64,000 bases of DNA from Phenylobacterium sp. (GTDB lineage Bacteria; Pseudomonadota; Alphaproteobacteria; Caulobacterales; Caulobacteraceae): assembly GCF_004799515.1 (NCBI RefSeq), contig NZ_SSMX01000054.1, positions 1-64,000 on the forward strand, read 5' to 3'. Shown piece after piece: positions 35,628-44,926 of this stretch. Each line of letters starts with the position of its first letter. The stretch's first letter is position 1. The translations under genes and the position numbers were made by a program. Below the pieces are notes generated by a model, which saw only the letters and a list, made by a program, of their open reading frames with translations, had not been told where the DNA came from and did no database searches.

Positions 35628-36827
35628 ATGAACATCCACGAACACCAAGCCAAGGCCGTCCTCGCCGAGTTCGGCGTGGCGGTCCCCAAGGGCTATCCGG
35701 CCTTCACCGTCGACGAGGCCGTCCAGGCCGCCGAGAAGCTGGGGGGTCCGGTCTTCGTGGTGAAGTCGCAGATCCACGCCGGCGGGCGCGGCAAGGGCCG
35801 CTTCGAGGGCCTGGGTCCCGACGCCAAGGGCGGCGTGCGCGTACTGAAGTCCATTGAGGACGTGAAGGCCTCGGCCCAGGAAATGCTGGGCCGGGTGCTG
35901 GTCACCGAGCAGACCGGGCCGAAGGGCAAGCAGGTCAACCGCCTCTACATCGAGGAAGGCGCGGCCATCGCCAAGGAGCTCTACCTCTCGCTGCTGGTCG
36001 ACCGCGAGACCTCCCGCGTCTCGGTGGTCGCCTCCACCGAGGGCGGCATGAGCATCGAGGAGGTGGCGCACAACACCCCCGACCGGATCGCCACCTTCAC
36101 CATCGACCCGGCCACGGGCGTCTGGCCGCACCACGGCCTGATGCTGGCGACTGCGCTCAGCCTGAAGGGCGACCTCGCCAAGCAGGCCGGCAAGCTGCTC
36201 GGCCAGCTCTATGCGGCCTTCGTGGCCAAGGACATGAGCCTCCTGGAGATCAACCCGCTGATCGTCACGGCCGACGACCAGCTGCGCGTCCTCGACGCCA
36301 AGATGTCCTTCGACGACAACGCCCTCTTCCGCCATCCGGAAATCCGCGCGCTGCGCGACGAGAGCGAGGAAGACCCCAAGGAGATCGAGGCCTCGAAGTA
36401 CGACCTCTCCTACATCGCCCTCGACGGCGAGATCGGCTGCATGGTCAATGGCGCGGGCCTGGCCATGGCCACCATGGACATCATCAAGCTCTATGGCGCG
36501 GAGCCCGCCAACTTCCTGGACGTGGGCGGCGGCGCCGACGAGGCCAAGGTCACCGCAGCCTTCAAGATCATCATCGCCGACCCCAACGTGAAGGGCATCC
36601 TGGTCAACATCTTCGGCGGCATCGCCCGCTGCGATATCCTGGCCCAGGGCGTGGTCGCCGCGGTGAAGCAGGTGGGCCTCAAGGTGCCGCTGGTCGTGCG
36701 GCTGGAAGGCACCAACGCCGAACTCGGCAAGAAGATCATCAACGAGAGCGGCCTGAACGTCATCGCCGCCAACGACCTGTCCGACGGCGCCGAGAAGATC
36801 GTCAAGGCCGTGCGGGGCGCGGCCTGA
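35628..36827 (+). CDS. sucC: Succinate-CoA ligase beta subunit
   Basis: A 399-residue ATP-grasp subunit of succinyl-CoA synthetase, converting succinyl-CoA to succinate with nucleotide triphosphate formation. MNIHEHQAKAVL is the family start; GGRGKGRF and the late GGIARCDILAQG motif are present. First gene of the suc/odh/lpd block. Its TGA overlaps the ATG of the next gene by one base (TGATG), which places a secreted-protein gene between sucC and sucD. Confidence 0.97.
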   Translation: MNIHEHQAKAVLAEFGVAVPKGYPAFTVDEAVQAAEKLGGPVFVVKSQIHAGGRGKGRFEGLGPDAKGGVRVLKSIEDVKASAQEMLGRVLVTEQTGPKGKQVNRLYIEEGAAIAKELYLSLLVDRETSRVSVVASTEGGMSIEEVAHNTPDRIATFTIDPATGVWPHHGLMLATALSLKGDLAKQAGKLLGQLYAAFVAKDMSLLEINPLIVTADDQLRVLDAKMSFDDNALFRHPEIRALRDESEEDPKEIEASKYDLSYIALDGEIGCMVNGAGLAMATMDIIKLYGAEPANFLDVGGGADEAKVTAAFKIIIADPNVKGILVNIFGGIARCDILAQGVVAAVKQVGLKVPLVVRLEGTNAELGKKIINESGLNVIAANDLSDGAEKIVKAVRGAA

Positions 36828-37414
36828 TGCTGAAGGCCGGCCTCCTGGCCCTGGCGCTCGCCCTCCCGGCGGGCGCGGCCTGGGCCGCGCCGATGTTCGA
36901 CGACTTCCAGGGGCTGTGCGTGAAGACCGCCGCCGACCCCGCGGCCACCGTGGCCGCAGCCACCGCCGGCGGCTGGTCGCCGGTCCCGGCGCCGCTGCTG
37001 GCGCAGTTCAGCGGCGCGGCCGGCGTGCAGGACGCCGACGGACGGATGCGCTCCGACGCCAATGGCCTGAGCTTCGTCCTGGTCGGTCACAAGCAGCTCC
37101 CGGTGGGCGGCGCGACGCTGAGCGTGCGTTTCTGCGCTGTCGCCACCACCGCCGCGCCGCCGGCCGGCCAGCTCCCCGACGCGCTTTCCGCCTGGGCCGC
37201 GGTGCCCGCGGCGGCGTCCATGAGCAAGCCCGGGCAGACCGGCTACTTCTTCCTCGACGACGCCGGTGGCCACAAGCCGGTCCCGATGGACGATCCCGCC
37301 GCCGCCATGGCCATGGCCAAGTCCGGCCATCTGCGCCTCGCCTTCGTGCAGGAGAGCAAGTCCATCCACATGCTCGCCTTCGCCATCCCCTTCGATGTGA
37401 GCCCCGCCACCTAA
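36827..37414 (+). CDS. Secreted hypothetical protein coupled between sucC and sucD
   Basis: A 195-residue protein with a signal peptide (about 1-21, ending AWA). The mature part starts with FDDFQGLCVKT and has a second cysteine in LSVRFCAV, likely forming a disulfide. It is Ala-rich with beta strands; no family recognised. It overlaps sucC by one base at its start (TGATG) and sucD by one base at its end (TAATG), so its translation is tied to a core TCA enzyme although the product should be periplasmic. Confidence 0.85.
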   Translation: MLKAGLLALALALPAGAAWAAPMFDDFQGLCVKTAADPAATVAAATAGGWSPVPAPLLAQFSGAAGVQDADGRMRSDANGLSFVLVGHKQLPVGGATLSVRFCAVATTAAPPAGQLPDALSAWAAVPAAASMSKPGQTGYFFLDDAGGHKPVPMDDPAAAMAMAKSGHLRLAFVQESKSIHMLAFAIPFDVSPAT

Positions 37415-38292
37415 TGTCGATCCTGATCAACAAGAACACCCGCGTCATCTGCCAGGGCATCACCGGCGCGCAGGGCACCTTCCACTCCGAGCAGGCCATC
37501 GCCTACGGGACCAAGATGGTCGGCGGCGTGACCCCGGGCAAAGGCGGCATCACCCACATCGGCCTGCCGGTGTTCGACACCGTCGGCGAGGCGGTGAAGG
37601 AGACCGGCGCCGACGCCTCGGTGATCTACGTCCCGCCGCCCTTCGCCGCGGACTCGATCCTGGAAGCCATCGATGCGGAAGTCCCGCTGATCATCTGCAT
37701 CACCGAGGGCATCCCGGTGGCCGACATGGTCAAGGTCAAGCGCTCGCTCTCGGGCTCGAAATCCAGGCTGATCGGGCCCAACTGCCCGGGCGTGCTGACC
37801 CCGGACGAATGCAAAATCGGCATCATGCCGGGGAACATCTTCAAGAAGGGCTCGGTGGGCGTTGTCTCGCGCTCCGGCACGCTTACCTATGAAGCCGTGT
37901 TCCAGACCACCCAAGTGGGCCTCGGCCAGACAACGGCCGTGGGCATCGGCGGCGATCCCGTGAAGGGGACCGAATTCATCGCCATGCTCGACCTGTTCCT
38001 GAAGGACCCGGAGACCGAGTCGATCATCATGATCGGCGAGATCGGCGGGGCCGGCGAGGAGGACGCGGCGGAGTTCATCAAGAATTCACCGAACAAGAAG
38101 CCTATGGTCGGCTTCATCGCGGGACGCACCGCGCCGCCTGGGCGGCGCATGGGTCACGCGGGTGCGATCATCTCCGGCGGCAAGGGCGGAGCCGAGGACA
38201 AGATCGCCGCGATGGAAGCCGCGGGCATCCGCGTGTCTCCGTCTCCGGCGAAGCTCGGCGAGACTCTGCTTGAGGTTCTGAAAGGCGCCTAA
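37414..38292 (+). CDS. sucD: Succinate-CoA ligase alpha subunit
   Basis: A 292-residue CoA-binding subunit partnering SucC. The phosphorylated histidine lies in the GRTAPPGRRMGHAGAI segment (about 240-256), and the SRSGTLTYE motif is at about 152-160. The start (MSILINKNTRVICQG) is family-standard. It begins within the stop of the secreted-protein gene and is followed after 87 bases by sucA. Confidence 0.97.
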   Translation: MSILINKNTRVICQGITGAQGTFHSEQAIAYGTKMVGGVTPGKGGITHIGLPVFDTVGEAVKETGADASVIYVPPPFAADSILEAIDAEVPLIICITEGIPVADMVKVKRSLSGSKSRLIGPNCPGVLTPDECKIGIMPGNIFKKGSVGVVSRSGTLTYEAVFQTTQVGLGQTTAVGIGGDPVKGTEFIAMLDLFLKDPETESIIMIGEIGGAGEEDAAEFIKNSPNKKPMVGFIAGRTAPPGRRMGHAGAIISGGKGGAEDKIAAMEAAGIRVSPSPAKLGETLLEVLKGA

Positions 38293-38379
38293 GGGCGACA
38301 TCTTTAGCGTTTAGAGCGGTCCGCGCTCGGCTCCTTCATTCGAGAAGCTCCGCGGCCCCGGCTCAGGGAAGCGGACGAC

Positions 38380-41376
38380 ATGGCGGACGATGCGGGTCTG
38401 ATCAACGAGGTCTTGGCGGAGACCTCCTTCCTCTACGGCGGCAATTCGGCCTTCGTGGAGGACCTCTACGCCCAGTGGTCGGCCAACCCCAATTCCGTCG
38501 AGCCCTCCTGGCGCGCCTTCTTCGCCACCCTGCACGACAGCGCCGCCGATGTGCAGCGCAATGCCGGCGAACCGGCCTGGACCAAGGCCGCGCCGCCCAC
38601 GACCCGTCCCGACTGGCTCTCGGCCATCGACGGCCTCTGGCCCGCCGTGGAAGCCAAGGTCGGCGCCAAGATCGCCGAGCGCGCCCAATCTGACCAGACA
38701 AGGGCGGCCGCCCAGCCGGCGGCGGCGCCCGCCGACATCTCCACAGACGCGGTGCGCGCTGCCACCCTGGATAGCCTGCGCGCCATCATGATGATCCGCG
38801 CCTACCGGATGCGCGGCCACCTGAAGGCCAACCTCGACCCGCTGGGCATCGCCACGACGCCCGGCGACGCCTCCGAACTGGACCCGGCGACCTACGGCTT
38901 CTCGGAAGCCGACTTCGACCGGCCGATCTTCCTCGACTTCGTGCTGGGGCTGGAGACGGCCACCATCCGCGAGATCCTGGAGATCCTGCGGCGCACCTAC
39001 TGTGGCAACATCGGCGTGCAGTACATGCACATCTCCGATCCCAAGGAGAAGGGCTGGCTGCAGGCCCGTATCGAGGGCCGCGACAAGGAGATCGTGTTCA
39101 GCAAGGAGGGCAAGGTCGCCATCCTGAAGAAGCTGATCGAGACCGAGGGCTTCGAGAAGTTCCTGCACCGCCGCTTCCCCGGCACCAAGCGCTTCGGCAT
39201 CGACGGCGGCGAGAGCCTGATCCCCGCGCTGGAGCAGATCATCAAGCGCGGCGGCGCGCTGGGCGTGAAGGACATCATCGTCGGCATGCCGCACCGCGGC
39301 CGCCTGAACGTCCTGGCCGCGGTGATGCACAAACCCTACCAGGTGATCTTCCATGAGTTCCAGGGCGGCTCGTCCCTGCCCAGCGACGTGGAAGGCTCCG
39401 GCGACGTGAAGTACCACCTGGGCGCCTCGTCGGACCGCGAGTTCGACGGCAACAGCGTCCACCTGTCGCTGACCGCCAACCCCAGCCACCTGGAAATCGT
39501 CAACCCGGTGGTGATCGGCAAGGCCCGCGCCAAGCAGGCCTTCACCCTGCGCCAGAACGCCAGCGCCGGCCGCAGCCACGTCATGCCGCTGCTGATGCAC
39601 GGTGACGCGGCCTTCGCGGGCCAGGGCGTGGTGGCCGAGTGCTTCGCGCTCTCGGGCCTGCGCGGCTATGGCGTGGGCGGCTCGCTGCACTTCATCGTCA
39701 ACAACCAGATCGGCTTCACCACCAGCCCGAGGAACAGCCGTTCGTCCCCCTATCCGTCGGACGTGGCCCTAATGGTCGAGGCGCCGATCTTCCACGCCAA
39801 CGGCGACGATCCGGAAGCGGTGGTGTTCGCCGCCAAGGTCGCCACCGAATACCGCCAGCAGTTCGGCAAGGACGTGGTCATCGATATGTTCTGCTACCGC
39901 CGGTTCGGTCACAACGAAGGTGACGACCCGACGATGACCCAGCCGCTGATGTACGCCAAGATCAAGGACCACCCCACCGTCCGCGACCTCTACGCCCAGC
40001 GGCTCGTGGCCGAGGGCACGGCGACACAGGCGGAGATCGACGGCTGGATCGCCGAGTTCGACAGCTTCCTCGACAAGGAATTCGACAGCGGCAAGACCTA
40101 CCACGCCGACAAGGCCGACTGGCTGGACGGCAAGTGGTCGGGGCTGAAGCTGCCGGGGGCCGAGGAGAGCGGCGTCACCGGCGTCTCCAGGCAGAAGCTC
40201 ATCGACCTGGGCCACAAGCTGACCACGGTCCCCGAGCGGATCAGCGTCCACAAGACCGTGGAGCGGGTGATCGCCGGCCGCCGCGAAGCCATCGAGAAGG
40301 GCGAGGGCCTGGACTGGTCCACCGCCGAGAGCCTGGCCTTCGCCACCCTGCTCGACCAGGGCTACCCGGTGCGCCTGTCGGGCCAGGATTCCATCCGCGG
40401 CACCTTCACCCAGCGCCACTCCGGGATCATCGACCAGAAGACCGAGGAGATCTATTTCCCGCTCCGCAACCTCGGCCCCGGCCAGGCGCACTTCGAGGCG
40501 CTGAATTCGGCGCTGTCGGAAGAGGCGGTGCTGGGCTTCGAATACGGTTTTTCGCTCACCGACCCCAACACGCTCGACATGTGGGAAGCCCAGTTCGGCG
40601 ACTTCGCCAACGGCGCCCAGGTGGTGGTCGACCAGTTCATCTCGTCGGGCGAGCGCAAGTGGCTGCGGATGAGCGGCCTCGTCATGCTCCTGCCGCACGG
40701 CTACGAGGGCCAGGGGCCGGAACACTCCTCCGCGCGCCTGGAGCGCTATCTGCAGTCCTGCGCCGAGGACAACATGCAGGTGGTCAACTGCTCGACGCCG
40801 GCCAACTACTTCCACGTCCTGCGCCGCCAGATGATCCGCGAGTTCCGCAAGCCGCTGATCGTCATGACGCCCAAGAGCCTGCTGCGCCACAAGCGGGCGG
40901 TCTCTAACCTCTCGGACATGGCGGAGGGCACCAGCTTCCACCGGGTGATGCCCGACGGGGCCGAGGCCGGCGCCGACGTGGGCGGCATCACCCTGAAGCC
41001 CGACGACAAGATCACCCGGGTGATCCTCTGCTCGGGCAAGGTCTACTTCGACCTGGTGGACCACCGGGCCAAGACCGGCCGCGACGACATCTACCTGCTG
41101 CGCCTGGAGCAGTTCTATCCGTGGCCGCTGAAGTCGCTCTCGAACGTCCTGAAGCGCTTCAAGGACGCCGAGCTGGTCTGGTGCCAGGAAGAGCCCAAGA
41201 ACATGGGCGGCTGGACCTTCGTCGACCCGTGGCTGGAGCTGACGCTGGACCGGCTGAACATCAAGGCCAAGCGCGCCCGCTACGTCGGCCGCCCGGCATC
41301 GGCGTCCACCGCCGCCGGCTTGATGGCGCGCCACCTGAAAGAGCTCGAGGCCTTCCTCACCGAAGCCTTCGCCTGA
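38380..41376 (+). CDS. sucA: 2-oxoglutarate dehydrogenase E1 component
   Basis: A 998-residue thiamine diphosphate enzyme that decarboxylates 2-oxoglutarate and transfers the succinyl group to SucB lipoamide. The N-terminal E2-binding segment (FVEDLYAQW), the GMPHRGRLNVL loop (about 301-311), GDAAFAGQGVVAE and the HNEGDDP motif are present. The full family length is retained. Third enzyme gene in the operon, 65 bases before sucB. Confidence 0.97.
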   Translation: MADDAGLINEVLAETSFLYGGNSAFVEDLYAQWSANPNSVEPSWRAFFATLHDSAADVQRNAGEPAWTKAAPPTTRPDWLSAIDGLWPAVEAKVGAKIAERAQSDQTRAAAQPAAAPADISTDAVRAATLDSLRAIMMIRAYRMRGHLKANLDPLGIATTPGDASELDPATYGFSEADFDRPIFLDFVLGLETATIREILEILRRTYCGNIGVQYMHISDPKEKGWLQARIEGRDKEIVFSKEGKVAILKKLIETEGFEKFLHRRFPGTKRFGIDGGESLIPALEQIIKRGGALGVKDIIVGMPHRGRLNVLAAVMHKPYQVIFHEFQGGSSLPSDVEGSGDVKYHLGASSDREFDGNSVHLSLTANPSHLEIVNPVVIGKARAKQAFTLRQNASAGRSHVMPLLMHGDAAFAGQGVVAECFALSGLRGYGVGGSLHFIVNNQIGFTTSPRNSRSSPYPSDVALMVEAPIFHANGDDPEAVVFAAKVATEYRQQFGKDVVIDMFCYRRFGHNEGDDPTMTQPLMYAKIKDHPTVRDLYAQRLVAEGTATQAEIDGWIAEFDSFLDKEFDSGKTYHADKADWLDGKWSGLKLPGAEESGVTGVSRQKLIDLGHKLTTVPERISVHKTVERVIAGRREAIEKGEGLDWSTAESLAFATLLDQGYPVRLSGQDSIRGTFTQRHSGIIDQKTEEIYFPLRNLGPGQAHFEALNSALSEEAVLGFEYGFSLTDPNTLDMWEAQFGDFANGAQVVVDQFISSGERKWLRMSGLVMLLPHGYEGQGPEHSSARLERYLQSCAEDNMQVVNCSTPANYFHVLRRQMIREFRKPLIVMTPKSLLRHKRAVSNLSDMAEGTSFHRVMPDGAEAGADVGGITLKPDDKITRVILCSGKVYFDLVDHRAKTGRDDIYLLRLEQFYPWPLKSLSNVLKRFKDAELVWCQEEPKNMGGWTFVDPWLELTLDRLNIKAKRARYVGRPASASTAAGLMARHLKELEAFLTEAFA

Positions 41377-41441
41377 CCCGACGACCAACCCGACCGCCCT
41401 CTAAAGACCGCGACCCGGCAAGCAAAAGGAACACCTTCCCC

Positions 41442-42707
41442 ATGGCCGACATCATGACGCCAGCGCTGGGCGAGTCCGTCACCGAGGCGACGGTGGCGCG
41501 CTGGACGAAGAAGGCCGGCGATGCGGTGCGCAAGGACGAGATCCTGGTCGAGCTGGAGACCGACAAGGTGAGCCTGGAAGTGGCCGCCCCTTCGGACGGG
41601 ACGCTCGCCGAGATCACCGCCGAGGAAGGCGCCACCGTCGAGCCCGGCGCGGTGCTGGGCAAGATCACCGAAGGCGCCGCCGGGGCCAAGGCCGCTCCGG
41701 CCGGGGCGCCTGCTCCGGCCGCCGCGCCCGCTCCCCCCGCTGAGAAGGCCCCGCCGCCGGCGCCCGAACCGGCGAAGGCCGCCGCACCCCCCCCACCGCC
41801 TGCCGCCCCGGCCAAGCCCGCCGCCGAGCCGGTGCTGGCGCCCTCTGCCCAGCGGGTCGCCGCCGAGAACAACCTGGACGTCTCGAAGATCGAAGGCACC
41901 GGTAAGGACGGCCGCATCACCAAGGGCGACGCCTTGGCCGCCCTGGAGGCCCGCGCCACGGCCCCGGCGCCCGCGCCGGCCGCGCCCGCCGCCCCGCGCG
42001 AGGTACACGAGCGCGAGGAGCGGGTGCGCATGACCCGCCTGCGTCAGACCATCGCGCGCCGGCTGAAGGAAGCCCAGAACAACGCCGCCATGCTGACCAC
42101 CTTCAACGAGGTGGACATGACCGCGGTCATGGCGCTGCGCGCCCAGTACAAGGACGTCTTCGAGAAGACCCACGGCGTGAAGCTCGGCTTCATGAGCTTC
42201 TTTGTCCGCGCGGTGGTCCACGCGCTGAAGATGGTCCCGGAGGTCAACGCCGAGATCGACGGCCAGGACCTGATCTACAAGAACCACTACGACATCTCCG
42301 TCGCGGTCGGCACCGAGCGTGGCCTCGTCACCCCGGTGGTGCGCGACGCCGACGCCATGAGCCTGGCCGGGATCGAGAAGGCCATCGGCGCTCTGGGCAA
42401 GAAGGCCCGCGACGGCCAGTTGGCGCTGGAGGATCTGCAGGGCGGCACCTTCACCATCTCCAACGGCGGGGTCTACGGCTCCTTGATGTCGACGCCGATC
42501 CTGAACGCCCCGCAGTCGGGCATCCTGGGCATGCACAAGATCCAGGAGCGGCCCATGGCCATCGGCGGCCAGGTGGTGATCCGGCCGATGATGTACCTGG
42601 CGCTTTCCTACGACCACCGGGTGGTGGACGGCCAGGGCGCGGTCACCTTCCTGGTCCACGTCAAGGAAGCCATCGAGGAGCCGCAGCGCCTACTGCTCGA
42701 CCTCTAG
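41442..42707 (+). CDS. sucB: 2-oxoglutarate dehydrogenase E2, dihydrolipoyl succinyltransferase
   Basis: A 421-residue E2 core protein. It has one lipoyl domain (1-76) with lipoyl K42 in ETDKVSLEV, an Ala/Pro linker (about 82-130), a peripheral subunit-binding domain (about 130-170), a second linker, and the catalytic domain with H392 and D396 in YDHRVVDG. It is followed not by lpdA directly but by a vapBC module. Confidence 0.97.
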   Translation: MADIMTPALGESVTEATVARWTKKAGDAVRKDEILVELETDKVSLEVAAPSDGTLAEITAEEGATVEPGAVLGKITEGAAGAKAAPAGAPAPAAAPAPPAEKAPPPAPEPAKAAAPPPPPAAPAKPAAEPVLAPSAQRVAAENNLDVSKIEGTGKDGRITKGDALAALEARATAPAPAPAAPAAPREVHEREERVRMTRLRQTIARRLKEAQNNAAMLTTFNEVDMTAVMALRAQYKDVFEKTHGVKLGFMSFFVRAVVHALKMVPEVNAEIDGQDLIYKNHYDISVAVGTERGLVTPVVRDADAMSLAGIEKAIGALGKKARDGQLALEDLQGGTFTISNGGVYGSLMSTPILNAPQSGILGMHKIQERPMAIGGQVVIRPMMYLALSYDHRVVDGQGAVTFLVHVKEAIEEPQRLLLDL

Positions 42708-42738
42708 GCGAGGCCTTGAAATGCCCCGCCTGAGGACG

Positions 42739-42757
42739 TATCTACAGCCTGTAGATA
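42739..42757. promoter_or_regulatory. Palindromic operator of vapBC
   Basis: TATCTACAG-c-CTGTAGATA: a perfect nine-base dyad with one central base, 12 bases before the vapB start and just after sucB. Such palindromes over vapB promoters are bound by the VapBC complex for autoregulation. It suggests the module has its own promoter inside the operon. Confidence 0.65.
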
Positions 42758-42769
42758 TGGAGCGCGCTG

Positions 42770-43021
42770 ATGGGCGTCCAGAAGACCGCAAAGCTGTTCA
42801 CCCATGGCGGCAGCCAGGCGGTGCGTTTGCCCAAGGAATTCCGTTTCGCGGGCGGCGAGGTTCGTATCCGGAAGGATGGGGACAAGGTCATCCTGGAACC
42901 CATGGAGCGGGATTGGGACGCCTTCTGGGACGAAATCGACCAGTTGGCCGAGGCGGCCGGCGAACCGTTTCCCGACCCGCCCGCCGATCTTCCGCTTCCC
43001 GAGCCGAAGGTCAGGTTTTGA
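42770..43021 (+). CDS. vapB: VapB-type antitoxin
   Basis: An 83-residue antitoxin. Residues 1-45 form a SpoVT/AbrB-like swapped-hairpin DNA-binding domain (FTHGGSQAVRLPKEFRF is the VapB signature); the acidic, Pro-rich tail (about 46-83) would wrap the toxin. It has a GGAG ribosome-binding site and a perfect palindrome directly upstream. The stop overlaps the vapC start (TTGA). Confidence 0.9.
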   Translation: MGVQKTAKLFTHGGSQAVRLPKEFRFAGGEVRIRKDGDKVILEPMERDWDAFWDEIDQLAEAAGEPFPDPPADLPLPEPKVRF

Positions 43022-43485
43022 TCTTCAGTCTCGACTCCAATGTGCTGGTGGACCTTATGCGGCGGGGACGTCCACAGGTTCGGCGGCACATGCAAGAGGC
43101 CGCCGCAGCCGGCGCCGCACTCAAGGTTTCAACCGTGGTGGCGCACGAACTGGTCCTTGGCGCACACAAGAGCGGCAGGGTTCAGGATCAGCTGGAGCTT
43201 GTCGGCGCGGTGCTGGCCCAGATGGAGGTTGAGCCCTGGTCCTGGGAAGACGCCTTGGCCACCGGTCGCCTGCGCGCCGAACTGGAGGTCGTGGGCCGCG
43301 GCGTCGGCGCCTATGACACCATGATCGCCGGCCAGGCCCTTGCCCGCGACTGGGTCGTGGTGACGGCCGACGTGGCCGGTTTTGCCCGCTTCAAGGGTTT
43401 GCAGATCGTCGACTGGTCCAATCCAGCCGGCGTAATTGACGTCACCGGGGCGATGGCTAGGTTGCGCCGCCCATCGAAGGACTGA
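43018..43485 (+). CDS. vapC: VapC-type PIN-domain toxin
   Basis: A 155-residue PIN endoribonuclease. The four acidic residues of the Mg site are visible: D6 (LDSN), E44 (VAHELVLG), D100 (AYDTMIA) and D118 (TADVAGF). Translation most likely starts at TTG 43018, overlapping vapB by four bases; no ATG lies before the first catalytic Asp, so a later start would destroy the site. It ends three bases before lpdA, so it is embedded in the 2-oxoglutarate dehydrogenase operon. Confidence 0.9.
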   Translation: MIFSLDSNVLVDLMRRGRPQVRRHMQEAAAAGAALKVSTVVAHELVLGAHKSGRVQDQLELVGAVLAQMEVEPWSWEDALATGRLRAELEVVGRGVGAYDTMIAGQALARDWVVVTADVAGFARFKGLQIVDWSNPAGVIDVTGAMARLRRPSKD

Positions 43486-43488
43486 GCC

Positions 43489-44910
43489 ATGGCTGAAGCC
43501 GCGATCTACGACGTCATCATCATCGGCGGCGGCCCCGGCGGCTACAACGCCGCCATCCGCGCGGGCCAGCTGGGCCTGAAGGTCGCCTGCGTCGACAAGG
43601 GGATCGACGGCGGCGCGACCCTGGGCGGCACCTGCCTCAACGTCGGCTGCATGCCGTCCAAGGCCCTGCTGCACGCCTCGGAGATGTTCGACGCCGCGGC
43701 CAACCACTTCGCCGAACTCGGCATCGAGGTTCCGGCGCCCAAGCTGAACCTGACCCAGATGATGGCTCAGAAGGCCGCCTCGGTGGCCCAGCTCACCAAG
43801 GGCATCGAGTTCCTGTTCAAGAAGAACAAGGTCGATTGGGTGCGGGGCGCGGGCAAGATCACCGGCCCCGGCAAGGTCGAGGTGACCGGCCCGGACGGCG
43901 CGGTCACCGCGCTGGAGGCCAAGGACATCGTCATCGCCACCGGCTCGCTGCCGTCCAGCCTGCCGGGCGTCACCGTCGACCAGGGCCGCATCGTCGATTC
44001 CACCGGCGCGCTCTCGCTGCCGGAAGTCCCCAAGAGCCTGGTGGTCATCGGCGCCGGCATCATCGGCCTGGAGCTGGGCTCGGTCTGGCGCCGGCTGGGC
44101 GCGCAGGTGACCGTGATCGAGTTCCTCGACCGCATCACGCCCGGGATGGACGCCGAGGTCGCCAAGACCTTCCAACGATCCCTGACCAAGCAGGGCATGG
44201 TCTTCAAGCTTTCCAGCAAGGTCACCGGCGCCAAGGCCTCGAAGAAGGGCGTCAGCGTCACCGTCGAGCCGGTGGCCGGCGGCGCGGCCGAGACCATCGA
44301 AGCCGACTACCTGTTGCTGTGCGTCGGCCGGCGGCCTTACACCGAGGGCCTCGGCCTGGAGAGCGTCGGGATCACGCCGGACAAGCGCGGCTTCATCGAG
44401 ACCGACCACTGGAAGACCTCCGCGCCTGGGATCTGGGCGATCGGCGACGTCACCCACGGGCCGATGCTGGCGCACAAGGCCGAGGATGAGGCGGTGGCCT
44501 GCATCGAGACCATCGCCGGCAAGGCGGGCCACGTGAACTACGGGATCATCCCCAGCGTGGTCTACACCACGCCTGAGGTGGCCTGGGTCGGCAAGACCGA
44601 GGAGGAGTTGAAGGCCGAGGGCCGCGCCTACAAGGTGGGCAAGTTCCCCTTCACCGCCAACAGCCGCGCCAAGATCAACCACGAGACCGAGGGGTTCGTG
44701 AAGGTGCTGGCCGACGCCGTCACCGACGAGGTGCTGGGCGCGCACCTGATCGGCCCGTCGGTCTCCGAGATGGTCGGCGAGTACTGTGTCGCCATGGAAT
44801 TCCGCGCCGCCTCCGAGGACGTGGCCCGCACCTGCCATCCGCACCCCACCCGCTCCGAGGCCCTGCGTCAGGCCGCGATGGGCGTCGAGGGGTGGACCAT
44901 GCAGGCCTGA
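43489..44910 (+). CDS. lpdA: Dihydrolipoyl dehydrogenase
   Basis: A 473-residue FAD enzyme (E3) that reoxidises lipoamide of the 2-oxo acid dehydrogenase complexes with NAD. FAD motif GGGPGG at 13-18, redox pair C49 and C54 in GGTCLNVGCMPSK, second Rossmann GAGIIGLE, and the C-terminal HPHPTRSE with the catalytic His. It starts three bases after vapC, so its expression could be shared between the suc promoter and the vapBC promoter. Confidence 0.97.
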   Translation: MAEAAIYDVIIIGGGPGGYNAAIRAGQLGLKVACVDKGIDGGATLGGTCLNVGCMPSKALLHASEMFDAAANHFAELGIEVPAPKLNLTQMMAQKAASVAQLTKGIEFLFKKNKVDWVRGAGKITGPGKVEVTGPDGAVTALEAKDIVIATGSLPSSLPGVTVDQGRIVDSTGALSLPEVPKSLVVIGAGIIGLELGSVWRRLGAQVTVIEFLDRITPGMDAEVAKTFQRSLTKQGMVFKLSSKVTGAKASKKGVSVTVEPVAGGAAETIEADYLLLCVGRRPYTEGLGLESVGITPDKRGFIETDHWKTSAPGIWAIGDVTHGPMLAHKAEDEAVACIETIAGKAGHVNYGIIPSVVYTTPEVAWVGKTEEELKAEGRAYKVGKFPFTANSRAKINHETEGFVKVLADAVTDEVLGAHLIGPSVSEMVGEYCVAMEFRAASEDVARTCHPHPTRSEALRQAAMGVEGWTMQA

Positions 44911-44926
44911 GGACCGCCGCTCGGCG

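Noticed and set aside
36827..37414. Frameshifted remnant of sucC or sucD
   Set aside because: sucC and sucD are both complete; the protein has its own signal peptide and unrelated sequence.
39769..41388. 539-codon minus-strand frame over sucA
   Set aside because: Antisense artefact of codon bias; sucA is full length with all motifs.
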